From Calliopum simillimum (taxonomy: Eukaryota > Arthropoda > Insecta > Diptera > Lauxaniidae): a DNA stretch of 64,000 bases. The stretch is from contig OX638368.1 in NCBI GenBank assembly GCA_951812925.1, positions 19,097,187-19,161,186 on the forward strand, in the 5' to 3' direction. Within the stretch, counting starts at the first letter, position 1. Every line of letters begins with the position of its first letter. The position numbers and the translations under genes are program-made. The notes under the pieces are model-generated. The model ran no database searches and was not told the origin of the DNA. It saw only the letters and a list, made by a program, of their open reading frames with translations. Positions 20,303 through 30,173 of this stretch are shown here, piece by piece.

Positions 20303-22227
20303 CTAGAGGTGTTCCGATCTTAGGTGCTCAGCACTCAAAATGTTCGGTAGGGTCTAGAAACTACGTATGTAAATTTTGGTAAAAAAATATTGAGATTTAA
20401 CACTCGCGCAAGCTCGATAAGTAGCGCTGCCTTGACCGTACGAGAGTGGGGTTCTTTCAGCCCGTGGAAATTGATAAATAAGGATTGGAACAATTTTTTT
20501 TTTTTCTGTCCTACTTTATGTTTTCGAGGTCACTGAAGACAATGGCATTGCCAGTTTTTGGAAAAGATTCCAAGATTTCAAGACATTTAAGATATCTCTC
20601 GAAAAAAAAAAATTTAGATTTTTGTTAGATTAAATTGCCATTAATCGTAGGAAAAGTTTTTATTTTTTTTCTCGGACACTAGTCTTGTAGCCTAGATTGT
20701 GACGAACAAAATGAGTGGTCGTACAATACTTTTTGACAAAATCTTCTCGAGATATCGGCCACAGACTGAACCGCCGCCCTGCCGAATTATTGTTCATTAC
20801 AAGTCACTGGAGATATCTGCTGATTTTACGCTATTATCATTGGTTTTTGAGATCCTACCTTGTACTTTCAATGTCGCTGGAGATGCTCGAACATTTATTT
20901 TCACGATAAAATGCAAATGTTTCAACACATTCAAGATATTCCTATGATAAATTTCCCTAGTGGGATTTCCAATGAAAAGCAGAACTAACTCTAAAACCTC
21001 GACATAAATTTTCCGCGCATGATTCATCTGCAGCTAGTGATTGATGACCATCGCGGTTATCTTCTGGAAAGGTGCCAATGTGTCCCAAATTTTTCTATCT
21101 TCACCTTTCCAGAAGAAAACCGCGATGGTCATCAATCACTAGCTGCAGATGAATCATGCGCGGAAAATTTATGTCGAGGTTTTAGAGTTAGTTCTGCTTT
21201 TCATTGGAAATCCCACTAGAGAAATTTATCATAGGAATATCTTGAATGTGTTGAAACATTTGCATTTTATCGTGAAAATAAATGTTCCAGCATCTCCAGC
21301 GACATTGAAAGTACAAGGTAGGATCTCAAAAACCAATGATAATAGCGTAAAATCAGCAGATATCTCCAGTGACTTGTAATGAACAATAATTCGGCAGGGC
21401 GGCGGTTCAGTCTGTGGCCGATATCTCGAGAAGATTTTGTCAAAAAGTATTGTGCGACCACTCATTTTGTTCGTCACAATCTAGGCTACAAGACTAGTGT
21501 CCGAGAAAAAAAATAAAAACTTTTCCTACGATTAATGGCAATTTAATCTAACAAAAATCTCATTTTTTTTTTTTCGAGAGATATCTTAAATGTCTTGAAA
21601 TCTTGGAATCTTTTCCAAAAACTGGCAATGTCATTGTCTTCAGTGACCTCGAAAACATAAAGTAGGACAGAAAAAAAAAATTGTTCCAATCCTTTTTTAT
21701 CAATTTCCACGGGCTGAAAGAACCCCATTCTCGTACGGTCAAGACAGCGCTACTTATCGAGCTTGCGCGAGTGCTAAATCTCAATATTTTTTTACCAAAA
21801 TTTACATGCGTAGTTTCTAGACTCTACCGAAATTTTGAGTGCTGAGCACCTAAGATCGGTCGACCACAAATGTATTAAATAATTTTGGTACTTTTTGGAC
21901 ACTTTTACATAGTACTTTTTTAGCTATTTGGTACGAAAATGAAAAAGTCATTCATTACATTCAAGCAAAATATAAGCAAAACAAAAATCATAAATTTAGT
22001 GCTATGGTTTTTGTCTTTCTCTTTGTGCTTTATCCTTTTTGTTGTTGTTAATATTCAAAAATTTGTTTTTTTTAGCTTGCTTTAAGTCAAAATTTTAACA
22101 TAATTTAAACTTTTTGCACATCTACACACAAAAACCTTTCTAATGGTGTATAATTTAAAGAAGTACTCCATTTCTAACATAGTAAAAAAAGATGGACAAG
22201 CTTTTGTCTTCCGTATTAATATATAGA
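20303..22227 (-). mobile_element. Helitron-like family H1, copy 4, carrying a 1.55-kb palindrome at its 3' end
   Basis: The minus strand begins A|TCTATATATTAATACGG (position 22227 inward) and follows H1 down to TTTGTGGTCGACC at about 21861. There the family's short 3' hairpin would normally be. Instead a 1546-base palindrome (20314-21859) follows, then AACACCT and CTAG|T at 20306-20303. If the CTAG is the true end, the palindrome sits inside the Helitron at or next to the hairpin position. If not, the palindrome is a separate insertion that truncated the Helitron. The whole lies inside a LINE. Confidence 0.55.
20314..21859. repeat. Giant near-perfect palindrome, arms ~760 bp
   Basis: The left arm starts CCGATCTTAGGTGCTCAGCA and the right arm ends with its inverse complement. 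Pairing continues inward to CTTCTGGAAAGGTG/CACCTTTCCAGAAG near 21060-21116, leaving a spacer of roughly 28 bases. Arm differences are few and mostly in poly-A/T tracts and single bases. Mirrored open frames (for instance MTNKMSGRTILFDK on both strands) are a result of the symmetry and match no family I know. No transposase motif is visible. Confidence 0.9.
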
Positions 22228-22249
22228 TATAACGAAGATTCTCGTTTCG

Positions 22250-24726
22250 TGTGTATACAATCCTAATCGATCTTGTAGTCTTGATCCTTTTTTCTGTTCG
22301 GTGTCTGATTGTCTAATAAATTATGAATAGTGATTTTAATGTCAATTTGCTTTTAAATGATAACTGTTCCAACAAATTTTGTGATGAGTTATCACAGTTG
22401 GGATTACGAACTGTGAACACCGTTATGCCAACTCGTTTTGCATGTTCTGTCAGTCCTAGTTTGCTAAATGTGTTCATTGTGTCCAATCCCTCATCTGTGT
22501 TATTATTTGATCAAATTCCATTTGTTTCTGACCATGATCTTATTTTTTGTAAAATAAATGTTAATTTAAATGTGACATCATGCTCCAATACGTTTTCTTA
22601 TCGAGACATTAAATCAATTGATTTTGAATCCCTCCAATATGATTTAGCTCTAATACAGTTGGTGGTACCTTAACACCGTTGCTAAAAAGTTAGAATTTTT
22701 TAATAACGTCGTCAATAGTGCTTTTGATACACATGTACCAATTCGTACTGCAAGTATATCTAATGCATCTTGTCCGTGGTTTACAGTAAGTGTAAAATCT
22801 GCACTAAAAAAGAAAAACAAACTGTACACTATTTGGAGGAGGAATCCTGTAGATAGCAATTGGGAAAATTTAAGAGTTGCAAGAAATGAGGCTACGACTG
22901 AGGTAAGGTTATCCAAAAAAAGATACTTTGAGTCAAAACTCAATACTTCATGCAGCCCAAACTCCTTTGTAGAAATTTAAAATATATAGGCATATGTAGG
23001 AAAAATGCAAGTACATGTGAAATCAACCCCGACATACTCAATGATTATTTTCTTTTAAAGTCTACTTCTGATGCACATACAGCTGAAGAAGAATCGATAA
23101 ATACAAATATTTTGAACACTTTTGAATTCATAAGTGTAGGAGAATGTGATATTGCTAAAACCATTAACAATATCAAGTCAAATGCTTCAGGTGAAGACGG
23201 TATTTCAATTAAATTCTTAAAAATAGTGCTTTGTAACGCTTTTGCTCTCAGTACACTTACACACATAATAAATCACTGCTTTACCACCTTAACTTTTCCT
23301 AAAGTGTGGAAGGTGGCAACTATTATACCGATTGCTAAAACACCAATAGCTTCACAACCCAGTGACTATAGACCCATAACCATACTTTCTAAAGTATGCA
23401 TGTAAATTTATACAAACTCATCTCACCTTTGCAATCCGGCTTCCGTCCTGGTCATAGCTGTTCCACTGCAATGGTAAAAATACTTGACGATATCAGAGGT
23501 TTGTATGATAATGAAATGATTACACTCCTCTGCTTGTTGGACTTTTCTAAAGCCTTCGACAGTGTGGATCATTCATTATTATGTCGTAAATTAAAAATAT
23601 ACTTTGGTTTCACAGATTCCGCAGAGGGCTTCTTAAAAAATTACCTTGATGGTAGAACGCAGAGAGTAAAAGTAGTAAGTTTCCTGTGGTGTACCTCAGA
23701 GTTCAGTTTTGGGTCCGCTTTTATTTATTCTCTTTATTAATGACATATTTTCTATAAGCAAAAATGCATGTCTATGCTGGCGATCTGTAGCTATCTTTTT
23801 CGCGCCCTCTTGGTCTAATTGAAAACTTGTGTTTCCGGGTGAATGAAGATCTCTCTGTTATTAGTAATTGGGCAATGCAAAACAAATTAAATTTAAATCC
23901 GTCTAAGTCCTGCGTGTTACCGATCTCGAAAGCTTGGAGTAATTTTCCATCTATTGTGTTAAATAATTCGGAGCTAAAATTTAACACCAAAGTTACTAAC
24001 CTGGGTTTTCGAGTCAATTCTGAATTGAGCTGTGATGACCACATAAACTCCGTAGTGAGCAAAATATACTATGTGCTACGAAACTTGAGAATGACCTCAT
24101 CATTTTTACCCACTGAGGCTAGAAAACGCATAGTAATATAACTGATTGTCCCTATAATTTCCTACTCTGAAGTAGTTTACAGTGGATTAAATTCGCGATC
24201 ACTACATAAGCTACAAGTCGCCTATATTTTCTTCGCTGCATTTTGTAAAAAGTGATTTTCTTCGCCGCATTTTGCAAAAAGTGATTTTCTTCGCCGCGTT
24301 TTATAAAAAGTGAATTTCTTGTCCGCATATTACAAAAAAGATTTTTTTCGCCGCAATTTCAAAAAAAAGATTTTCTTCGCCACAACTTTCGGTTAGAAGA
24401 TTTTCTTCGTAAGCACCGGCGATATATGGAGTCAGTAGATTTAATCACATCACATCATTTAGTAATAGGATACTCAACTGTAGTTTAAATAATTATTTGA
24501 TGATAAGAAACTGTGTCTTTTTGCACAATATCATTTATAATAAGACACCGCAGTACTTATATGACAAACTAAACTTTTCGCACTCGCCTCGCACAATGAA
24601 TATTACTTTGCCAACATTAAAATACCTCAATTCATCAAGATTGTTTTATATTAACGCTGTTGGCCTATGGAATGCTCTTCCGAGAGATATAAAATGTGTT
24701 TCCAATAGGAAAACTTTAAGCATCTG
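22250..24726 (+). pseudogene. LINE ORF2 (endonuclease and reverse transcriptase) pseudogene
   Basis: Pieces in different frames follow the Jockey/CR1-type order. The C-terminal half of the endonuclease is DPFFCSVSDCLIN, NSDFNVNLL, PTRFA and VSDHDLIFC. The reverse transcriptase has ASGEDGISIKFL, SDYRPITILSKV, LQSGFRPGHSCSTAM, LDFSKAFDSVDH and a decayed GVPQGSVLGP region. The C-terminus has IRNCVFLHNIIYNKTPQYL and LWNALPRDIK. The active site reads YAGD at 23773-23784, where YADD is expected, so a catalytic aspartate is lost. Frameshifts and stops occur throughout. The endonuclease N-terminus is missing. A 29-bp minisatellite interrupts the frame at 24226. The 3' end is an AAATA-rich tail near 24970. 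Confidence 0.85.
24226..24410 (+). repeat. 29-bp minisatellite inside the LINE
   Basis: Six to seven tandem units of ATTTTCTTCGCCGCATTTTG plus a CAAAAAGTG-like remainder start at 24226, 24255, 24284, 24313, 24341, 24370 and 24400. They split the LINE frame between QVAY and IYGVSRFNHITSF, where neighbouring LINE proteins run on without such a block, so the array arose or inserted after the LINE. Confidence 0.9.
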
Positions 24727-24970
24727 ATTTTTCAACATTTTTCTTGACTTTTGTTTTAAGAAATTTGTATTTTAATATTTATAAAAAATAAATTAAGTCT
24801 TAGATGTTGTATTTTAATTCTATTTAGTTATAATTTTATTTGGTGCTTATTCTGTAAGTTAATATTATTATTGATATGTGCCTATTATGACAAACTTCAC
24901 TGGTTGTACTTAAAAGGATCAATCCTTATGTGCTAATAAATGATACAAATAAATAAAATAAAATAAATAA

Positions 24971-25378
24971 TTATGGTATCGAAGATTCTCCAACCACCTC
25001 GTTCTTGAATAATACACTTTCTTAGTGTCAGACTTAACTCTAGAACTCGCCAACAATTTGTTTTGGATATATGGTATACCATAAATGGGATGGCCAAGAC
25101 CACAAACCATCAACGGAAGTCTGCCCTCATAGACTGAAGTAGAACCCTCAAGGCACCACGTGGTATAAAGGAGAAGAAAAATAGCAAGTTAAAACAAGCT
25201 TGAAGCGACTAGACTAAACTGAAAAATAATAAGACTTAAACATTCATAAGCAGATAGGACCACACTAGATCAGCCTATGAAAAATTAGGTCGGACAAGGT
25301 TTGTCAGACACAAATTAGGTTTCGCCTGAACTTTTGGAGAGAAAAACTGGATTTTCTGGACATTTGGATGAATCTTGA

Positions 25379-25409
<31 letters not shown>

Positions 25410-25559
25410 CATTTTTTTTAGTCCTTTGTACATCTAAAATTGTACATTCATCACTTTCCAACTCCAGTATCTCTGAATAAAATTCAAGTATACCAATGTA
25501 CTCGAAATATAAATATCCTCAGAAATCGCCTTTTTAAAAAATTTCTTGTCTTTGTTGAA
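24971..25559. other. AT-rich DNA after the LINE tail
   Basis: Contains a long poly-A (25384-25409) and no recognised gene. Confidence 0.5.
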
Positions 25560-26310
25560 AATTTTCAAGATGGTTCTATCTCTCTAGACATCAGACAGCA
25601 AATCTGGGAAATTTAGACGAGTCCAGACCATCCCGACTATAACAGAACAGAATAGAACAAATCAGACCAGAACAGAACAGATCAGACCAGCCCGGTTATT
25701 TCTGGCTATCTAGACATCAGACTGAAAATCTGGACAGTACAGACTATAACAGAACAGAATAGAACAGAACAGAAAAGACCAGACCAAATCAAACTAAATC
25801 AAACCAGACCAAACTTTTCTGACTATTTAAACATCAGACTGAAAGTCTGAACAATCCAGAGGTCAGACTATAACAGAATATAAAAATTTTCTAGATGGTT
25901 AAATATCCCGCATACTCCTAAAATTTTATCCTGAAAATTTCTTACCTATCCTTAGGTAAGTAAATATTTTTAAGCAGTATTGCGGCTATAAATTAGTCGA
26001 TTTAAAGTAGGAAGTAATAAAAATCATCGAGTTGTCGCATAGTGAAGAAGATTTTCGTATCCAAAATATTTTTATTTGCATTCGTAGTTTAATTTTATTT
26101 GTTGGAATTTTATTTGGACATATTTCTATCTATCTGGACATAGTGAAGAAGATTTTCGTATCCAAAATATTTTTATTTGCATTCGTAGTTTAATTTTATT
26201 TGTTGGAATTTTATTTGGACATATTTCTATCTATCTGGACATCAGATTGCAAATCTGGGCAACCTTGACAAATCCAGACCATCTCGGCTATAACAGAACA
26301 GAATAGAACA
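25560..26310 (+). repeat. Irregular repeat block with CAGAACAGA runs and a ~102-bp tandem duplication
   Basis: A phrase of the type TCTAGACATCAGAC...AAATCTGG...CAGACTATAACAGAACAGAA recurs near 25585, 25710, 25830 and 26240, with interspersed ACCAGACCA and GAACAGAAC runs. Separately, 26037-26138 (starting ATAGTGAAGAAGATTTTCGT) is repeated directly at 26139-26240 with almost no change. The block leads into the pentamer array and looks like its diverged edge. Confidence 0.8.
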
Positions 26311-27166
26311 AATCAGACCAGACCAAACCAGACCAGACCAGATCAGACCAAACCAGACCAGACCAGATCAGATCAGATCAGATCAGATCAGATCAGATCA
26401 GATCAGACCAGACCAGACCAGACCAGACCAGACCAGACCAGACCAGACCAGACCAGACCAGACCAAATTCAATGCAATCCAATTCAATGCAATGCAATCC
26501 AATCCAATCCAATCTAATCCAATCCAATCCAATCCAATCCAGTTCAATCCAATCCAATCCAATCGAATCGAATCCAATCCAAACCGATCCAATCCAATCC
26601 AATCCAATCCAATCCAATCCAATCCAATCCAATCCAATCCAATCCAATCCAATCCAAACCAAACCAAACCAATTCAATCCAATCCAATCCAATCCAATCC
26701 AGTCCAGTCCAGTCCAGTCCAGTCCAGTCCAGTCCAATCCAATCTAATCTAATCTAATCCAATCCAATCCAATCCAAACCAATCCAATCCAATCAAATTC
26801 AATCCAATCCAGTCCACCAATCCAATATAATCCAATCCAATCCAATCCAAACCAAACTAATCCAATACAATCTAATCCAATCCAATCCAATCCAATCCAA
26901 TCTAGTCTAATCCAAACCATACAACCCAATCCAATGCAATCCAATGCAATCCAATTCAACCCAATCCAATCGAATCCAATCGAATCCAATCGAATCCAAT
27001 CGAATCCAATCGAATCCAATCGAATCCAATCGAATCCAATCGAATCCAATCGAATCCAATCGAATCCAATCCAATCCAATCCAATCAAATTCAATCCAAT
27101 CCAGTCCAATCCAATCCAATCCAATCCAATCCAATCCAATCCAATGCAATCCAATCAAATCAGTCT
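26311..27166. repeat. Large pentanucleotide array (CCAGA/TCAGA then AATCC)n
   Basis: About 860 bases of five-base units: ACCAG and ATCAG at the left (to about 26465), then AATCC with local variants AAACC, AGTCC and a regular ten-base AATCGAATCC stretch (26966-27065). All reading frames are open because no stop fits the unit. The proteins read from it (repeated NPIQS or LDWIG) are artefacts. Sub-blocks of variants show local homogenisation. Confidence 0.98.
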
Positions 27167-28180
27167 GGACATTTTTATCTTGACTTACTATTTTGTTCAG
27201 TCTACTCTACCAAAATATGGCTTAATCAACGTGTTTACCATAACAATTTCTGTTCAAAACTCTTTTCCCTTATTATAAGAAAACTAGTCGCATTTACACT
27301 ATACGGTCAACTTTTAATGTACTTAATCTAGTGATTTATTAAACCAAGCTGGATGATGATTCACAATATTTTTCCATGAAATAATTGTATATATGCTCAA
27401 TTATACGTACATATAACGTATTGCAAAAATGTTAACCATATTCTTTTATGTATGATGGTATATAAGCAAACTTGTATGTGCATACATAAGTTATTGTATT
27501 GAATATATGTTCATACTTGTATGTGGCTACATAAAATTTTCTAATAAAATTTTCATGTGAAAATCTTATCGAAAGGAAATTGAAATTGCATTTTCATAGG
27601 TACGTGATATTTATTGTTAAGTGAGTAGTAATGTAATGTGAGAGTATAAAATAATAAGGGGTACGAGAAGATTAAAAATATGCACATTATGGGATTTACT
27701 GAGCGAACAAAAAAAGAACACTGAGGACTCAAATGCTTCTACGTGAGCAGGAATGATGATGATATGCACGTGGAAATACTAAATAAATCATATCATTTTT
27801 CCCCAAAGGTTTTCTATGTGCAAACAACATCATTACAGGTGGTTCTAAAACAGAAGGATAAAGAATTTTTATATTGAAGTCAATTGACTGAAAACATATT
27901 GCTCATTTTAATAAATTTTTCGGTAATTTCGTACCTTTTGCAAGTTTTTGAACACCTTTTTAAGAAGTCAACACTTTTCCACATTTCGAAGAATTCTGAA
28001 CTTTTTTAATATAATATCGGCGTATATGTATTATATCAATGCAGTGTGCGAACTGAAAGTTATAAGGTGGTCTAAACACTTCCTTTATGGCTATATTTTT
28101 TTGACTTCATATGTAGTAAAAATATTTATGTTTTGAGAGACATTTGCTTAATATACAAATTTTATTCTTCTTCATTATAT
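27167..28180. other. AT-rich DNA, no recognised gene
   Basis: AT-rich with TATGTA-type short runs at 27440-27530. The last 60 bases hold the conserved leader (CATTTGCTTAATATACAAAT) that precedes the tRNA-like modules. Confidence 0.5.
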
Positions 28181-28284
28181 AAGTCAGTGGTGTAGATGCC
28201 TATCAAGTTTGAAATTGTAAGCAAAAATAATATGTCTTTATCTATTACACGGAAGGACTACGGTTCGAATCCTAGTGCGGTCAG
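28181..28284 (+). repeat. tRNA-like module T1
   Basis: An A-box-like GTCAGTGGTGTAGATGCC and a B box GGTTCGAATCC lie about 75 bases apart, as in tRNA genes or tRNA-derived SINEs. The 3' side (CCTAGTGCGGTC) has no matching acceptor strand at the 5' side, so this is not a working tRNA. A leader with CATTTGCTTAATATACAAAT precedes it, shared with T2, T3 and T4. Confidence 0.65.
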
Positions 28285-28442
28285 TTGGTACTTTTTTTTT
28301 ATTTGTTTTTTGTGTTTGAACTTTATAGTAAGGTAAATATCATAAAAATGTATAACCAGTTTTACTTCATAATTCTAGTAAAAATATTTATGTTTGAACT
28401 AACATTTGCTTAATATACAAATTTTATTCTTCTTCATCATAT

Positions 28443-28536
28443 AGGTCAGTGGTCTAGAGGCCTACAAGTTTTGTTATTGTACGTAAAAATTATATTTTTC
28501 TATGTATCACGCCGGTTCGAATCCTAGAGGGTTAGG
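28443..28536 (+). repeat. tRNA-like module T2
   Basis: A box-like AGTGGTCTAGAGGCC and B box GGTTCGAATCC, preceded by the same conserved leader as T1 (ACATTTGCTTAATATACAAA). The direct repeat of leader plus module, about 260 bases apart, shows duplication of a unit. No complete cloverleaf can be drawn. Confidence 0.65.
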
Positions 28537-29520
28537 TTATTCAAAAATTCTGAATGGACTAAAACAGTAAGGTAAAATTTATTTTATTCGGACGTTGTCA
28601 CTATTCTGACTTGAAATTCCATTAAAACTTTCTAGAAATAAAGTGTACGAACCATTTTTCCCCCAGTTTGTGTGGTAATGGCATTTATTCAATCATAGGT
28701 AAAATATTTAGAGGAACATGTGGGGATGGTATTTATTCGGGGCAAAGTTCATTAAAATTTGTTTAAGTACTCGTAAATACATAATTATACAGAAAAGATT
28801 GTGGATAATATTTTAACAGCAAGTGTTTTGGTGCAATTTGTTAATTTCATGAATATTCAAAAATAATTAAAAATCAACCGTCTAATACCAAGAGAAATCA
28901 TAACCCCATACTCTACACCCAAAGCCCCAAAGCAATTAGAGTGCACAGAAGAAAAAAAAAATTAAAAGAAAATTAAATAATATCAGAATAAACTGAAAGC
29001 TACCAGCCATCCAGAAAGAAAATGATGTGATGTGAAACCTTCAACGCAAAGAAATTTTATTTCATTATTATTCAATTAAATGCCGCAAACAAGAAGGACA
29101 ATAGCAGCAGCAGCAACAACAAAAACAACAACAACATTAAAACATGTGATAGGAGGAGTAGAAGTTGGTCTTTTTGAGAGGACCTGCATAATTAAGGCGA
29201 ATATCGAAAAGGACAACAGCAACAAATTCAAAGAAAATTAGCAACAATAACAATGTTACAAGAGAGTAACAACATTTTATAGCAAGCAATAATATGAGAA
29301 ATTTTGCTTCCGCTAACGATGCTAGCAAATACAAAATACAGTATTACCTACATAAACAAATTGAAATCCAAGTAACTTCTTGATGTACTAAAGATTAAAT
29401 AATGCAACCAAAGTAAGCCTAATTCAACTGAGTTTCCATATTTGAAATAAAAAGTTTGTACATCGTTTTTATACGGCAGTAGACAAATTAGAGACAAAAT
29501 TACTAAAATATAATTGAATT
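28537..29520. other. AT-rich DNA, no recognised gene
   Basis: Includes CAACAACAA- and CAGCAG-type short runs (29104-29140). No supported coding feature. Confidence 0.5.
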
Positions 29521-29942
29521 TAATATTAATACGCAAGACAAAAATTTGTCCTACCTTTTTTACTTTGTTAGAAATGGAACACGACTTTGAATTATACAAC
29601 ATTAGAAAGGTATTTGTGTGTAAATGTGCATAAAGTTAAAATTATTTTAATATTTTGCTATTAAGCCAGGTAAAATTAAATGCAAATTTTTCAATATCAA
29701 CAAGGATAAAATACGCGGTCACACAGAGCTGAAAAGAGAATACTGCGGAAAGAGAAAGACAAAGAGCTGATTGACTGACTTTGTTTTCTTTTCGCTTCAC
29801 ATTTGTCATTGTACAAGGGATGATAAATGAGCTTTTCTGATTTGTACCAACTAGCAAAAAAAGTAGGTACTTAAACTCTCCAAAGAGTACCAAAATTATT
29901 TAATACATTTGTGATCAAATTTTGACCATTGGGCGATTCTAG
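29521..29942 (+). mobile_element. Helitron-like family H1, copy 5
   Basis: Follows the full H1 sequence from ATATTAATACGCAAGACAAA to a hairpin (TGATCAAATTTTGACCA) and GGGCGATTCTAG|T. The extreme 5' end is altered. TTGAATTTA occurs on both sides, but Helitrons make no target-site duplication, so I treat this as chance. It is followed within ten bases by the MITE at 29952. Confidence 0.8.
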
Positions 29943-29951
29943 TTGAATTTA

Positions 29952-30170
29952 TAGCCTTATCATGTATGACGAACGAATCGTTTTACTGATTTTCAACTGC
30001 TTATATCCTCCAAGTTAAAAGATGATTTGAACTTTATGCTTACAAACTTTATTCTTTGAACTAAAATGAACGGTAAGGATATAGTAAGTTCTTAATAAAA
30101 AGTTTTAATAAGTTGATATTAATGAGTGAAAATCAGTCACTTTATTCGTTCGTCATACATGATAAGGCTA
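29952..30170. mobile_element. 219-bp MITE with TTA target duplication (PIF/Harbinger-like)
   Basis: The ends TAGCCTTATCATGTATGACG and its inverse complement pair for about 28 bases, continuing imperfectly through a CTGATTTTCA segment. Both sides are flanked by TTA (29949-29951 and 30171-30173), the 3-bp target duplication typical of PIF/Harbinger elements. The internal sequence is non-coding. Confidence 0.8.
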
Positions 30171-30173
30171 TTA

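Noticed and set aside
20699..21477. Pairs of identical 64-82-codon proteins on opposite strands
   Set aside because: They mirror each other because of the palindrome; no known domain and no coding bias visible.
26393..27278. Several long open frames on both strands (114-136 codons) in the pentamer array
   Set aside because: A five-base unit without stop combinations is open in every frame; the proteins are pure repeats.
28181..28284. Functional tRNA gene
   Set aside because: B box is good, but there is no acceptor stem pairing, no plausible anticodon arm and an oversized A-rich insert.
29510..29951. TTGAATTTA on both sides of H1 copy 5 as a target-site duplication
   Set aside because: Helitrons do not duplicate their target, other H1 copies lack such flanks, and the left match overlaps the altered element end.
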